Positions 17,489 through 27,542 are shown, counted from the first letter of the stretch. The stretch: 41,857 nucleotides of DNA from Boseongicola sp. (GCA_029287375.1 JARFRG010000001.1:1-41857), one strand, 5' to 3'. Program-made: numbers and translations. The notes: a model not told the origin generated them from the letters alone.

Positions 17489-17842
17489 ATGCCACTTTAC
17501 GAGCATGTCATGATTGCGCGTCAGGACTTGTCCAACACGCAAGCCGAAGGCCTTATCGAACATTTTGGCACAGTCCTTGCTGACAATGGCGGAAGCCTTG
17601 TCGAGAACGAGTACTGGGGCGTCAAAACGATGGCCTACAAGATTAATAAAAACCGCAAGGGCCACTACGCCTTTCTGAAAACCGATGCCCCGGCACCGGC
17701 GATTCAGGAAATGGAGCGTCTGATGCGTCTGCACGACGACGTGATGCGTGTTCTGACCATTAAGGTCGACGCACACGAAGAAGGCCCCTCGGTTCAAATG
17801 CGTAAATCCGACGAGCGTGATGCCCGTCGTGAACGCCGTTAA
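17489..17842 (+). CDS. rpsF: 30S ribosomal protein S6
   Basis: Platform protein bS6, which binds 16S rRNA as a dimer with S18. The 117-residue product begins MPLYEHVMIARQDLS and has WGVKTMAYKINKNRKGHYAF and VLTIKVD, all family landmarks. It ends in a basic tail (RDARRERR). The ATG at 17489 has GGAG just upstream; a 29-codon longer reading would run back through the leader RNA and is rejected. First gene of rpsF-rpsR-rplI. Confidence 0.96.
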   Translation: MPLYEHVMIARQDLSNTQAEGLIEHFGTVLADNGGSLVENEYWGVKTMAYKINKNRKGHYAFLKTDAPAPAIQEMERLMRLHDDVMRVLTIKVDAHEEGPSVQMRKSDERDARRERR

Positions 17843-17858
17843 GAAAGGAGCATAAGTC

Positions 17859-18086
17859 ATGGCTGGTAAACCATTTTTCCGCCGTCGTAAGGTCTGTCCT
17901 TTCTCGGGCGATAATGCACCAAAGATCGACTACAAAGACTCGAAATTGCTGCAGCGCTATATCTCTGAGCGTGGCAAGATCGTTCCATCCCGTATCACTG
18001 CCGTTTCGGCCAAGAAGCAGCGTGAGCTGGCCCGTGCAATCAAACGCGCCCGCTTCCTCGCCCTTCTGCCGTACGCTGTGAAATAA
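17859..18086 (+). CDS. rpsR: 30S ribosomal protein S18
   Basis: Protein bS18, partner of S6. The 75-residue product has [29 protein letters not shown] and [11 protein letters not shown], matching S18 end to end. The first cysteine is present in the CPF motif. AAAGGAG precedes the ATG. It is 16 bases after rpsF and 12 bases before rplI. Confidence 0.97.
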   Translation: MAGKPFFRRRKVCPFSGDNAPKIDYKDSKLLQRYISERGKIVPSRITAVSAKKQRELARAIKRARFLALLPYAVK

Positions 18087-18098
18087 GGAGACCTCATC

Positions 18099-18749
18099 AT
18101 GCAAGTTATCCTTTTGGAACGTGTGGCCAAGCTTGGTCAGATGGGCGACATCGTATCTGTCAAAGACGGATATGCGCGCAACTATCTGCTCCCACAAAAG
18201 AAGGCGCTTTGGGCATCCGAAATCAACATCAAGCAATTTGAAGTTGAAAAAGCTCAGCTCGAAGCCAACAACCTTGAGACCAAAAAAGAGGCCGAAGCCA
18301 TGGCCGGTCGTTTGGGCGGACAACAGTTTGTTGTCATTCGTTCTGCGTCGGACGGCGGATCGCTTTATGGGTCGGTGACCACTCGTGACGCCGCTGATGC
18401 GGCCACCGAGGCGGGTTTCTCGGTTGATCGCAAGCAGGTTGTCTTGACGGCTCCGATCAAAGATCTGGGTATGCATTCGGTGATTGTCGTTCTTCACCCC
18501 GAAGTTGAAGCCACGATCGAATTGAACGTGGCCCGTTCGGTTGAAGAAGCTGAATTGCAGGCTGCTGGTATCAACGTCGCAGATCAGGCCGCGGAAGACG
18601 AAGCGGCCGCCGAGCTTGAGATTGCAGAACTATTCGAGGATATCGGCGCGGCCGAACTTGATGAGCTGGAAACCGGCGATGCACCGTCTGGCGACAATGC
18701 TTCTACTGACGAGGCTGCGGACGCAACAGACGACGAAGAAAAAAGCTAA
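18099..18749 (+). CDS. rplI: 50S ribosomal protein L9 with long acidic tail
   Basis: Protein bL9 of the large subunit, near the L1 stalk. The N-terminal domain [20 protein letters not shown] with [14 protein letters not shown] is canonical, followed by the long connecting helix and the C-terminal domain ending at about residue 150. A further 65 or so residues are almost entirely acidic/alanine. The protein is 216 residues versus about 150 in E. coli; such tails are usual in Rhodobacterales. The ribosome site is AAGGAG. Last gene of its operon. Confidence 0.96.
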   Translation: MQVILLERVAKLGQMGDIVSVKDGYARNYLLPQKKALWASEINIKQFEVEKAQLEANNLETKKEAEAMAGRLGGQQFVVIRSASDGGSLYGSVTTRDAADAATEAGFSVDRKQVVLTAPIKDLGMHSVIVVLHPEVEATIELNVARSVEEAELQAAGINVADQAAEDEAAAELEIAELFEDIGAAELDELETGDAPSGDNASTDEAADATDDEEKS

Positions 18750-18773
18750 AGCTTTCTGATAATCACGAAATAC

Positions 18774-18800
18774 AAAGGCCGCCCACTGGGCGGCCTTTTC
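18774..18800 (+). terminator. Rho-independent terminator after rplI
   Basis: A perfect 8-bp stem GGCCGCCC/GGGCGGCC with loop ACT, flanked by AAA and TTTT. It lies between convergent rplI and grxD and could serve both strands, better on plus. Confidence 0.85.
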
Positions 18801-18830
18801 ATTTAAAAACCATTCATTGAGCGGCGATCT

Positions 18831-19190
18831 TTAACCATTATGCTCGCGAATTTTTTCCGCGGCGTCTTTGTCAAAAGTGACGCCGTTTTCTTCAAGAAGC
18901 TGATCCAATTCGCCGGACAACGTCATCTCTGTGATGATGTCGCAGCCACCCACAAATTCGCCTTTTACATACAGCTGCGGCACTGTTGGCCAATCTGAAT
19001 AGTCCTTAATGCCTTGGCGCATTGCATCATCAGCCAGGACGTTCACATCGGCAAACTCGACGCCCATGAAATTCAACACGCCTGCTACGCGGCTGGAAAA
19101 ACCGCACTGCGGCATCGATTTCGTGCCCTTCATGAACAACACAACATCGTTCGAGGTCACAGTTTCTTTTATCTGTTCTTGAGCGGACAT
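18831..19190 (-). CDS. grxD: Monothiol glutaredoxin Grx4 type
   Basis: CGFS-class glutaredoxin that binds and delivers [2Fe-2S] clusters, usually with BolA proteins. The 119-residue product has [12 protein letters not shown] with the single cysteine C29. It also has the glutathione-site motifs [19 protein letters not shown] and the TVP cis-proline. The bolA-type gene lies just upstream on the same strand, the expected functional partner. Confidence 0.94.
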   Translation of the reverse strand: MSAQEQIKETVTSNDVVLFMKGTKSMPQCGFSSRVAGVLNFMGVEFADVNVLADDAMRQGIKDYSDWPTVPQLYVKGEFVGGCDIITEMTLSGELDQLLEENGVTFDKDAAEKIREHNG

Positions 19191-19204
19191 TCGTTTTCCT
19201 ATGT

Positions 19205-19441
19205 CTATTCCGGCGCTTTGGTGGTCAATGCCAGCGCGTGAAGGTCACCGTTCGGACCATCCATTTTGCCTTTAAGTGCAGCATACACAGCGCGCTGTTG
19301 CTGCACCCGGTTCTGCCCCCGGAAACTCTCGTCGATCACCATTGCGGACATATGAACGCCGTCGTCACCTTGAACGGTGATTTGAGCGTCGGGAAATGTT
19401 TCGCGTAGCAGAGCTTCGATTTCGTGGGTTTGCATGGGCAT
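19205..19441 (-). CDS. BolA family protein (IbaG/BolA2-like)
   Basis: A 78-residue small protein that partners CGFS glutaredoxins in iron-sulfur trafficking or iron sensing. [29 protein letters not shown] and the helix-turn [17 protein letters not shown], followed by [14 protein letters not shown], fit the BolA fold. The invariant C-terminal histidine is present in LHAL. The first ATG (19441) has AGGAGA 12 bases upstream; a second Met two codons later is possible. It lies between purL and grxD on the same strand. Confidence 0.9.
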   Translation of the reverse strand: MPMQTHEIEALLRETFPDAQITVQGDDGVHMSAMVIDESFRGQNRVQQQRAVYAALKGKMDGPNGDLHALALTTKAPE

Positions 19442-19522
19442 CGTCGGACGGTCTCCTGTTCGTCTTAGTGAGATGTAGAGCGGCGGGGTGGACCTTGCAA
19501 GGTTGGCGCGCCAGTCTTTAAC

Positions 19523-19570
19523 TGAGGGGCGCTGCCCCTCACACTCCCCGAGGTATTTTCGAAAGGATGA
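19523..19570 (+). repeat. Dispersed intergenic repeat, copy 2
   Basis: An 8-bp stem TGAGGGGC/GCCCCTCA with GCT loop (19523-19541), an 11-base spacer, then GTATTTTCGAAAGGATGA. This is the same architecture as copy 1 with a changed stem. It lies in the 137-base space between purL and the bolA-type gene. Confidence 0.65.
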
Positions 19571-19578
19571 ATTTGGAT

Positions 19579-21738
19579 TTAAGTGATGCTTTCTTCGAAG
19601 GCAGATCGATAAACGGCCGAAAGCTTTTCGAGCGGAGCCGTGGCGGTATCAAGAGTTACGTCGACACCTGCAAAGACGCCTACGATCGATGCCGGAACGT
19701 CTGCAGCGAGGGCCTTTGCAAAAAGCCCGTCCAGTTTTTCGGGTTTTATCGCCAAGATATAGCGCGCCTGATCCTCGCCAAAAAGAAGTGCCGTTCCTTT
19801 AACATTGAGCGTTACGCCTATGTTTGCAGCATCAGCCAATTCAAATGCGGCCAAGGCCAAGCCACCGTCCGACAAATCGGAGGCTGCTGAGATCAACGGC
19901 CCACTTTCGCGTACAAAGGTGCCATTGCGTCGTTCGGCGTTAAGATCTACGTGGGGCGCGTCGCCATCTTCGCGCCCGAAGGCCTCGGCAAGCAGCGCAG
20001 ATTGACCAAGATGGCCATTGGTTTCCCCAATCAGGACCGCGATGTCGCCTTCTTTGGGCAGCCCGGAAATCAGCGCTTCGGGTGTTTCGATCAATCCGAC
20101 GGCCCCAATGGTAGGCGTTGGCAAAATCCCCTGCCCGTCGGTTTCATTGTAGAGCGAGACATTGCCCGAGACGATTGGTGTGTCCAGAGCGAGACACGCT
20201 TCGCCGATGCCTTTGATGGCGCCAACGAGCTGGCCCATAATCTCTGGTTTTTCGGGATTGCCAAAATTCAGATTATCAGTTGTCGCCAGAGGTCTTGCAC
20301 CGACAGCCGACAAGTTCCGGTAGGCTTCGGCGACCGCCTGTTTGCCACCTTCGATGGGATTTGCTTTGACATAACGAGGGGTTACATCAGAAGTGAAGGC
20401 TAGCATTTTCCGAGTGCCATGCACACGCACCACGCCTGCACCCAAGCCTGGGGCCTGCACTGTATCCGCCATGACCTGACTGTCGTATTGCTCCCAAACC
20501 CAATGCTTACGAGCATAATTCGGTGATCCGATCAGGGCCATCAGCCCAGCGATCGGGTCAATGTCGGGGATGTCGCCCATTGGCGCGGCTTTCGGTGTTT
20601 CCAGCCAGGGCCTGTCGTATTCCGGAGCCGTAGAGGCCAGCTTTGAAAGCGGCAAATCGGCCATGACCTGATCATTGTGTACGATAAGAAAGCGGTCCTC
20701 AGCGATAGTTTCTCCGACGATGGCAAAGTCGAGATCCCATTTGTCGAAAATTGCCTTGGCTTCGGCTTCTTTCTCAGGCTTCAAAACCATAAGCATCCGC
20801 TCCTGGCTTTCCGACAGCATCATTTCATAGGCCGTCATTGCAGTCTCGCGAACGGGGACAAGATTTAGGTTCAGCCTGATGCCCAACTTACCCTTGTCGC
20901 CCATTTCGACCGCAGAACACGTGAGGCCCGCCGCCCCCATGTCCTGAATAGAAATCACAGCACCAGAAGCCATCAATTCAAGTGTCGCCTCCAAGAGACG
21001 TTTTTCGGTAAACGGATCGCCAACCTGAACGGTCGGGCGTTTATCCTCGATTGTGTCGTCAAATTCAGCAGAGGCCATCGTGGCCCCGCCGACCCCGTCC
21101 CGGCCGGTCTTCGCCCCGAGATAGACAACGGGCATGCCGATGCCAGAGGCCGCCGAATAGAAAATCTTGTCCGCATCCGCGAGACCCGCCGCAAAGGCAT
21201 TCACCAGACAATTCCCATTATAGGCTGCATGGAACCGGACCTCACCGCCAATCGTTGGCACACCGAACGGGTTTCCATAGCCGCCGACACCTTCGACAAC
21301 GCCTGCAACCAACCGTTTGGTCTTGGGGTGACTGACCTCGCCAAACGACAGGGCATTCATCGCCGCGATGGGGCGCGCACCCATTGTGAACACGTCCCGC
21401 AGGATGCCGCCAACACCGGTCGCAGCACCTTGATAGGGTTCGATATAGCTTGGGTGGTTGTGGCTTTCCATTTTGAAAACAACGGCCTGTCCATCGCCAA
21501 TATCAACGATTCCGGCGTTTTCGCCGGGGCCGCAAATGACCTGTGGTCCCTCAGTCGGCAGCGTCCTGAGCCACTTTTTTGAGGATTTATACGAGCAGTG
21601 CTCGTTCCACATGGCGGAGAAAATCCCAAGCTCTGTAAAGGTTGGCTCGCGGTTCAGAATACGAATGACTTCTGCGTATTCGTCAGGCGTCATCCCGTGG
21701 GCGGCGATCATTTCGTCTGTGATGTCAGGCTCGGTCAT
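19579..21738 (-). CDS. purL: Phosphoribosylformylglycinamidine synthase, PurL subunit
   Basis: Fourth step of purine synthesis: FGAR to FGAM using ATP and ammonia from PurQ. At 719 residues it is the small PurL form that works with separate PurS and PurQ subunits, which are not in this window. Signatures include [31 protein letters not shown] with [26 protein letters not shown] and [16 protein letters not shown]. The ATG at 21738 has GAGG eight bases upstream; a reading 27 codons longer lacks support. It runs toward bolA and grxD. Confidence 0.96.
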   Translation of the reverse strand: MTEPDITDEMIAAHGMTPDEYAEVIRILNREPTFTELGIFSAMWNEHCSYKSSKKWLRTLPTEGPQVICGPGENAGIVDIGDGQAVVFKMESHNHPSYIEPYQGAATGVGGILRDVFTMGARPIAAMNALSFGEVSHPKTKRLVAGVVEGVGGYGNPFGVPTIGGEVRFHAAYNGNCLVNAFAAGLADADKIFYSAASGIGMPVVYLGAKTGRDGVGGATMASAEFDDTIEDKRPTVQVGDPFTEKRLLEATLELMASGAVISIQDMGAAGLTCSAVEMGDKGKLGIRLNLNLVPVRETAMTAYEMMLSESQERMLMVLKPEKEAEAKAIFDKWDLDFAIVGETIAEDRFLIVHNDQVMADLPLSKLASTAPEYDRPWLETPKAAPMGDIPDIDPIAGLMALIGSPNYARKHWVWEQYDSQVMADTVQAPGLGAGVVRVHGTRKMLAFTSDVTPRYVKANPIEGGKQAVAEAYRNLSAVGARPLATTDNLNFGNPEKPEIMGQLVGAIKGIGEACLALDTPIVSGNVSLYNETDGQGILPTPTIGAVGLIETPEALISGLPKEGDIAVLIGETNGHLGQSALLAEAFGREDGDAPHVDLNAERRNGTFVRESGPLISAASDLSDGGLALAAFELADAANIGVTLNVKGTALLFGEDQARYILAIKPEKLDGLFAKALAADVPASIVGVFAGVDVTLDTATAPLEKLSAVYRSAFEESIT

Positions 21739-21855
21739 GGCGTCGGCCTCAAAAGGTCGGTGGCGGATTGGCCACGTCTTAAAAGACGCGGGGACGATGG
21801 GAAAGTGTTTATCCTTCAAACACCCGACAAACCCGGTCCAAAGCCGCTTTTTGGG

Positions 21856-22287
21856 TCAAACCAACCGATCGTGAGCGCGTTGTTGTAGGCGACGCAAGGC
21901 CTCGACGGCCTCTTCCGCGCGTCTTGATGGGACAAAGATATGATCGTGATGGGCGGCTGACACCACATTCGCGGGAATCTCGCGTTTTTCGAGAGCCCGT
22001 AGAACAGCGCGGGTCACACCGATGACATCGGGGGGGATATTCGCGAATAGAGTAATCTGGCGCAGGGTGAGATCAAAGATCAGGCCCAGTCGGACGGCCT
22101 CGGTACGAGGAATGATGAGGGACATTCCCTGGTCTTCTATGAAAACGGCGCGGGCGACCGCCATGGCGTCGCCAGAATCCGCGTTGTTCAGCATCGAACA
22201 ATACACGAATGTTCCGGGCTGCAGGATTGGTGCCAGACTTGCCACGCTTTCCTGCAGGGCGCGTTCGGGGGTGTAATTGTCTGTCAT
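21856..22287 (-). CDS. ACT domain-containing protein (DUF2241/COG3602 type)
   Basis: A 143-residue protein with two ACT-like halves. The first (LAPILQPGTFVYCSML ... ARAVFIEDQGMSLIIPRTEA) includes the family's FVYCSM and EDQGMSLI blocks. The second (FANIPPDVIGVTRAVLRALEKREIPANVVSAAHHDHIFVP) is a regulatory-type amino-acid-binding fold. Ligand and target are unknown. The ATG at 22287 (MTDNYTPE) is preferred to one three codons earlier. It lies downstream of polA and upstream of purL on the same strand. Confidence 0.85.
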   Translation of the reverse strand: MTDNYTPERALQESVASLAPILQPGTFVYCSMLNNADSGDAMAVARAVFIEDQGMSLIIPRTEAVRLGLIFDLTLRQITLFANIPPDVIGVTRAVLRALEKREIPANVVSAAHHDHIFVPSRRAEEAVEALRRLQQRAHDRLV

Positions 22288-22391
22288 AAAAACCATTTTC
22301 GAGCAATTTCAACCATATCGACGGTCTTGACGTTGTGTGGCAAGGGGAAAAGCGTTGTTTTGTTCAATCTCCGCGAAAAGCATCACATTGA

Positions 22392-25190
22392 TCAATGCGC
22401 TTGCGCCCAATTCGCGCCCTGCCCGGCGTCTACCGTCAGGGGAACGCTCAAATCCACTGCTGGCATCGGAGCGCCCTCCATCACGTTACGCGCCACCGAT
22501 ATCAGCTCTTCAACGGCACTGTCTTCAACTTCGAACAATAGTTCATCATGGACCTGAAGCAGCATCGTTGCGGGTAATTTGGCAATCGCATCGGGCATTC
22601 TGATCATCGCGCGTCTGATCACGTCGGCGGCTGTTCCCTGTATCGGGGCATTGATCGCCGCACGTTTGGCGAAACCAGCATGTGGCCCGCGGTTGTTGAT
22701 CTCTGGTGTATTGATCCTGCGACCGAACAACGTCTCGACATAGCCATGCTCTTTGGCAAAGGCGACTGTTTCGTCCATATAGGTTCTGATATTCGGGAAA
22801 CGCTCGAAATATCGATCGATAAAACTCTGGGCTTCGTCCCGCGGTATCCGCAAATTGCGCGCAAGCCCGAACCCGGAAATTCCGTATATCACACCGAAAT
22901 TGATCGCTTTGGCCTGCCGCCGCACATCGGGTGTCATCTTGTCAAGCGGAACGTTAAACATCTCAGAGGCCGTGGCCGCATGGATATCTTGTCCGTCCAT
23001 AAAGGCTTGCTTCAGGGCATCGATATTGGCGATATCGGCGAGGATCCTCAACTCGATCTGGCTATAGTCCAGACTGACCAGTGTATGTCCCGGCGTCGCA
23101 ACAAAAGCCTCACGGATGCGGCGCCCCTCTTCTGTACGCACCGGAATATTTTGAAGGTTCGGGTCCGTCGAGGCCAGCCGACCAGTGTTGGCACCGGCGA
23201 TTGAGTAAGATGTATGAACGCGGCCGGTATCCAGATTGATGTGATCTTGGAGCGCGTCGGTGTAGGTGGATTTCAGTTTTTGAATCTGGCGCCAATCCAA
23301 AACCCGACCGGGCAGGTCATGCTCGGTTGCAAGGTCTTCCAGGACATCGGCGGGCGTCGCGTACTTTCCGTTCTTGCCTTTCTTGCCGCCCGGCAATGCC
23401 ATCTCTTCAAAAAGAATTTCACCCACCTGTGCGGGGCTGCCGACGTTAAACGGATGCCCGACAATCGCGTGAATTTCGTCCTCAAGCTGCGCCATTTTCT
23501 GTGCAAAGGCATTGGACATCTTGGAAAGAACCTCGCGGTCCACCTTAATGCCAGCCATCTCCATCCGCGCCAAGACGGGTACAAGCGGGCGTTCGAGGGT
23601 TTCATAGACGGTCGTGACGCGCCGCTTGTGAAGCTCGGGCTTGAACGCTTGCCACAGGCGTAATGTTATATCTGCGTCCTCGGCTGCATATTTTACAGCA
23701 TCATCCACGGCCACGCGATCAAAGGTGATTTGCGACTTGCCGCTGCCAATAAGCGATTTGATTTCAATCGGGTGATGTTCCAGATACCGCTCGGATAAAA
23801 GGTCCATTCCGTGGTTATGAAGCCCGGCATTCATCGCGTATGACATCAGCATCGTGTCATCAATCGGCGTCACATCGACACCGTATCGGGCGAAAATCTT
23901 GGCGTCGTATTTCATGTTCTGACCAATTGTCAGAACCGAAGGATCTGACAGAAGCGGTTTCAGCCGTGTCAGCGTTTCCTCCAGATCCAATTGCCCCGCG
24001 GCCATCTCGTTCGAGCCAAACAAATCATCGGCCGCCGACGCCTTGTGGGTCAGCGGGATATAACACGCCTGCCCTGCTTCGATGCACATCGATATCCCGA
24101 CCAGTTCCGCCGTCATCTCGTTCAGCGCGGTGGTTTCTGTATCAACAGCCACATATCCTCGCGCATAGGCTTTCGCGATCCAGTCATCCAGGGCGCCGAA
24201 ATCATTCACTTTCACGTACTTTGTCGGATCAAACGGCACGGCAGCGACGTCGTTCGCGCCCCCGGTGTCAACCCCTTCGGGCTCGGGAATAACCGGAACC
24301 TCAGCCCCAAGAGCTTCGGCCACGCGGCGCGTTGTGGTGCGAAACTCCATCTCGGTCAGGAACCCCAAAAGCTCCTCTGCGACGGGCTCCTTAACCTCCA
24401 AAGTATCAAGCGCGTAGCCAAGTTCCATATCGCAATCAAGCGTTACAAGCGTCTTCGAAAGCCGGATTTGGTCCGCGTGATCGATCAGGGTTTGACGGCG
24501 TTTGGGCTGTTTTATTTCTGCGGCACGTTCAAGAAGCGTTTCTAAATCCCCGTATTCATTTATCAAAAGCGCCGCCGTCTTAACCCCGATCCCCGGAGCA
24601 CCCGGCACATTATCCACGCTGTCGCCTGCCAGAGCCTGAACGTCGATCACCCTGTCCGGCATCACCCCAAACTTGGCAACAACACCGTCACTGTCGATCC
24701 GCAGGTTTTTCATCGCGTCGAACATTTCAACGCCGCCGCCGACCAACTGCATCAGGTCTTTGTCCGAGGAAACAATTGTGACGCGGCCTCCGGCATCGCG
24801 CGCTTTACATGCGAGGGTCGCGATAATGTCATCGGCCTCGAACCCTTCTTGTTCCAGACAGGCGATATTGAAGGCGCGTGTGGCCTCGCGTGTCAAAGGC
24901 ATTTGCGGGCGCAAATCCTCAGGCATTTCTTCACGGTTGGCTTTGTATAGATCATAAAGATCATTGCGAAACGTGTGACTGCCCTTGTCAAAGACGACAG
25001 CAGCATGCGTCGGCGCATCGGGGCCTTTGTTGTCCTCGACCGTTTTCCAAAGCATGTTCACAAAACCGGAGACCGCCCCGACCGGCAGTCCGTCGGACTT
25101 GCGCGTCAACGGAGGAAGCGCATGATAGGCGCGAAAAATGAAGGCCGATCCATCTATCAGATGCAGATGATGCCCCTTGCCGAATGCCAT
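22392..25190 (-). CDS. polA: DNA polymerase I
   Basis: Okazaki fragment processing and repair synthesis. The 932-residue protein has all three domains. A 5'-3' exonuclease opens it (HLIDGSAFIFRAYHALPP, with the SSDKDLMQLV and GDSVDNVPG motifs). The 3'-5' proofreading domain keeps its acidic residues (VAVDTETT, GQNMKYDAKIFARYG, YAAEDADITLRLW). The family A polymerase domain has LVSLDYSQIELRILA, RRQAKAINFGVIYG and QVHDELLFEV. The proofreading domain looks active. ATG at 25190 with AAGGGG upstream; a 19-codon longer frame is rejected. Confidence 0.97.
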   Translation of the reverse strand: MAFGKGHHLHLIDGSAFIFRAYHALPPLTRKSDGLPVGAVSGFVNMLWKTVEDNKGPDAPTHAAVVFDKGSHTFRNDLYDLYKANREEMPEDLRPQMPLTREATRAFNIACLEQEGFEADDIIATLACKARDAGGRVTIVSSDKDLMQLVGGGVEMFDAMKNLRIDSDGVVAKFGVMPDRVIDVQALAGDSVDNVPGAPGIGVKTAALLINEYGDLETLLERAAEIKQPKRRQTLIDHADQIRLSKTLVTLDCDMELGYALDTLEVKEPVAEELLGFLTEMEFRTTTRRVAEALGAEVPVIPEPEGVDTGGANDVAAVPFDPTKYVKVNDFGALDDWIAKAYARGYVAVDTETTALNEMTAELVGISMCIEAGQACYIPLTHKASAADDLFGSNEMAAGQLDLEETLTRLKPLLSDPSVLTIGQNMKYDAKIFARYGVDVTPIDDTMLMSYAMNAGLHNHGMDLLSERYLEHHPIEIKSLIGSGKSQITFDRVAVDDAVKYAAEDADITLRLWQAFKPELHKRRVTTVYETLERPLVPVLARMEMAGIKVDREVLSKMSNAFAQKMAQLEDEIHAIVGHPFNVGSPAQVGEILFEEMALPGGKKGKNGKYATPADVLEDLATEHDLPGRVLDWRQIQKLKSTYTDALQDHINLDTGRVHTSYSIAGANTGRLASTDPNLQNIPVRTEEGRRIREAFVATPGHTLVSLDYSQIELRILADIANIDALKQAFMDGQDIHAATASEMFNVPLDKMTPDVRRQAKAINFGVIYGISGFGLARNLRIPRDEAQSFIDRYFERFPNIRTYMDETVAFAKEHGYVETLFGRRINTPEINNRGPHAGFAKRAAINAPIQGTAADVIRRAMIRMPDAIAKLPATMLLQVHDELLFEVEDSAVEELISVARNVMEGAPMPAVDLSVPLTVDAGQGANWAQAH

Positions 25191-25291
25191 GTGCCGCGCC
25201 CCTTTTGTATTCTCGTCAGTGATGCCCGAAGGCACGAAGCGGCGCAACGTGATGCGCTCTCAAAGTCTGCATTTCAATGCCTGCAATTGCA

Positions 25292-25885
25292 TCACTCAAG
25301 CGTTGCACCAACAGGCGGTGCATCGCGCAGGCCTGCCGCGATCTCAATACGCCAACGTGCATGCACGACCTCTTGAGGGATCCAGTCATAGCGCGTGTCA
25401 TCGGTCACGGTCCCCCAAAACAAACGGCCCCCAAACCGCCATGGATCCAACACCATTGCATCCTCCAGCGCGCCGCCAGACGGGGCCAAAAGAGCCGTTG
25501 AATGATCAATCAGCCAATCGCTTTCGGAATTTGCAATGGCGCGCAAGACATCCAGAGTTTGAAATTTTTCGGCTTCCAGTCGATTTTCAAGATCCTGCGC
25601 CCAATGCCAGCAAAGCCCGCGAGGTCGCAGCCCCATATTCACCTTGGTATTATGTACCAATGGCGGATCGGTGATCTGATACCGCTCGGCAAGCGCAGCA
25701 GTATAGGAATAGCTGATCCGCGCGGCGCGTGCCGCTTCGACGGGGTCGATGTCCGGGCCAAGCGCGAGCAATCCCGCCTCAAGCCGCGCAATCTCGTCTG
25801 GCGCCACATCCACTGGCCCATAGCCACCACAAGCAGCCAGAACCATCAACATCACCACCGCATACGCGCGTCTTATCTTCTGCAA
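25292..25885 (-). CDS. Putative lipoprotein with possible Cys-His-Asp site
   Basis: A 197-residue protein of unknown function. From the TTG at 25885 it has a basic start (QKIRRAYAVV), a short hydrophobic helix and the lipobox LAAC with Cys19, so it should be an exported lipoprotein. The conserved-looking core has C92 and H94 in GLCWHWAQDL, H128 in IDHSTALLAPSG and D147 in LDPWRFGGRLFWG. The order Cys, His, Asp matches NlpC/transglutaminase-like folds, but this is only a pattern. A TTG at 25918 would give 11 more residues encoded entirely by a dispersed repeat. The later TTG is preferred because AAAGG lies seven bases upstream. Confidence 0.7.
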   Translation of the reverse strand: MQKIRRAYAVVMLMVLAACGGYGPVDVAPDEIARLEAGLLALGPDIDPVEAARAARISYSYTAALAERYQITDPPLVHNTKVNMGLRPRGLCWHWAQDLENRLEAEKFQTLDVLRAIANSESDWLIDHSTALLAPSGGALEDAMVLDPWRFGGRLFWGTVTDDTRYDWIPQEVVHARWRIEIAAGLRDAPPVGATLE

Positions 25886-25892
25886 GCTTCTG

Positions 25893-25946
25893 CCTTTCTT
25901 CTTGGTTAAAATACTCAAAATGATCCATCGCGCTTCAGGACAGCGC
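25893..25946 (-). repeat. Dispersed intergenic repeat, copy 4 (reverse)
   Basis: Read on the minus strand: a hairpin GCGCT/AGCGC (25946-25930), then GAGTATTTTAACCAAGAAG and AAAGG (to 25893). The tail matches copies 1 and 3. Its purine-rich end sits at ribosome-binding distance from the TTG at 25885. Confidence 0.6.
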
Positions 25947-27490
25947 TATCTGCCTTTGAATAGCCCACCAAGAATGCCGCGCACAATGCGCCGCCCGGTC
26001 GTTCCCTTCAATTCTTTGACGACAATCCGGGTCAAAGCATCCCCAAAACCACCGCTTGAACGGGTCGAACCACGCGAGGTCGATTGCCCCACCCGCTCTG
26101 CTTCATACCGTCGCCCAGCTTTGTACTCGCGCGCCGCGTCTTTGGCTTCTACTTCAAGACGTTCAGCATCTTCCGCCTCTTTGGCAGCTTGTGCTGCACG
26201 ACCGCGCAGCACCTCAAACGCACTTTCACGGTCCTTTAGCGCCTCATATTTACCAGCAATGGGAGATGCGTTGATTGTCTCTTGCCGCTGGGATGCCGTG
26301 ATCGGCCCAAGTTGCGACGATGGAGGCCGGATCAATGTGCGTTCGACCACGCCGGGGGCGCCTTTGGATTCCAGCATCGACGTAACCGCCTCTCCCGTTC
26401 CAACCTCGCGGATCGCGTCTTCTGTCGGAAAGCGTGGGTTGTCGCGGTAAGTTTCTGCGGCTTGCTTGAGCTGTTTGCGGTCCTTGGCGGTAAAGGCGCG
26501 CAAGGCATGCTGCACGCGGTTGCCAAGCTGGCCCAGAATGTCTTCGGGAACGTCAGCGGGGTTTTGTGTGACGAAATACACTCCAACCCCCTTGGATCGG
26601 ATCAAACGGGCGACTTGCTCAACCTTGTCGACCAGCGCCTTGGGGGCGTCATCAAACAACAGATGAGCTTCATCAAAAAAGAACACAAGACGCGGCTTGT
26701 CCGGATCACCAACTTCGGGCAGTTCTTCGAAAAGCTCTGACAAAAGCCATAACAACGATGTCGCATAAAGCCGTGGTGATCCCATGAGCTTGTCGGCGGC
26801 AAGGATGTTGATGCGACCCCGCCCGTCAATATCCGTGCGCATGATGTCAGTCAGTTCCAACGCCGGTTCTCCGAAGAAATTCGCGCCGCCCTGGTTTTCA
26901 AGAACGAGCAACTGGCGCTGGATTGCGCCAATCGAAGCGGTCGAAATATTGCCATAGCGAAGCGACAACTCGGCGCGGTTTTCACCGAGCCAGACAAGCA
27001 TCGCCTGAAGGTCTTTCAGATCAAGAAGCGGCAGCCCGTCCTCGTCTGCAACCCGCACCGCGATATTCAAAACGCCCTCCTGAGCATTCGTCAACTCAAG
27101 CAGGCGCGACAATAAAAGCGGCCCCATTTCGCTGACCGTGGTGCGAATCGGGTGGCCTTGCTGACCAAACAAATCCCAAAATGTCACCGGAAAGGATTCG
27201 TAATTGTAGTCGTCAAAACCGATTGTACCGGCACGCTTCGTGAAGGCATCGTGCAATTTGAAGGTCTCGGACCCGGCCCGCGCAAGGCCAGAAAGATCGC
27301 CTTTCACGTCAGACAAAAAGACCGGCACGCCGGCAGATGCAAAGCCTTCGGCCATAATCTGAAGGGTAACTGTCTTTCCGGTGCCGGTGGCGCCCGCGAC
27401 CAGACCGTGGCGGTTCGCGTACTTGAGCAAGAGCCCTTGGTGGGTTGCATAACCTTCGCCGCCGCCACCCATGAAAATCGTATCTGCCAC
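25946..27490 (-). CDS. DUF853 / HerA-like ATPase
   Basis: A 514-residue P-loop ATPase of the HerA-FtsK group (COG0433, DUF853). Walker A is GATGTGKT at 33-40, Walker B is LVFFFDEAHLLF, and QNPADVPEDILGQLGNRVQHALRAFT provides the sensor/arginine region. The C-terminus is charged, probably coiled coil (about 425-470), then Gly/Ser-rich and basic. The family is widespread but its role in cells is not settled; DNA or protein translocation is inferred from the fold. It is the first gene of the minus-strand run toward the lipoprotein. Confidence 0.9.
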   Translation of the reverse strand: MADTIFMGGGGEGYATHQGLLLKYANRHGLVAGATGTGKTVTLQIMAEGFASAGVPVFLSDVKGDLSGLARAGSETFKLHDAFTKRAGTIGFDDYNYESFPVTFWDLFGQQGHPIRTTVSEMGPLLLSRLLELTNAQEGVLNIAVRVADEDGLPLLDLKDLQAMLVWLGENRAELSLRYGNISTASIGAIQRQLLVLENQGGANFFGEPALELTDIMRTDIDGRGRINILAADKLMGSPRLYATSLLWLLSELFEELPEVGDPDKPRLVFFFDEAHLLFDDAPKALVDKVEQVARLIRSKGVGVYFVTQNPADVPEDILGQLGNRVQHALRAFTAKDRKQLKQAAETYRDNPRFPTEDAIREVGTGEAVTSMLESKGAPGVVERTLIRPPSSQLGPITASQRQETINASPIAGKYEALKDRESAFEVLRGRAAQAAKEAEDAERLEVEAKDAAREYKAGRRYEAERVGQSTSRGSTRSSGGFGDALTRIVVKELKGTTGRRIVRGILGGLFKGR

Positions 27491-27508
27491 CTGCTACCCT
27501 CACATTTT

Positions 27509-27536
27509 TTGTTCGCGCTTGCGGGTAGAATAAACT
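27509..27536 (+). promoter_or_regulatory. Predicted promoter of small RNA 1
   Basis: TTGTTC-N16-TAAACT, giving an expected start near 27543, directly before the first stem of the RNA described next. Confidence 0.4.
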
Positions 27537-27542
27537 GTTAAC

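Noticed and set aside
21790-21830. GTGTTT/AAACAC hairpin between the ACT-domain gene and purL as a terminator
   Set aside because: The stem is short and AT-rich and no T-run follows on the transcribed strand.
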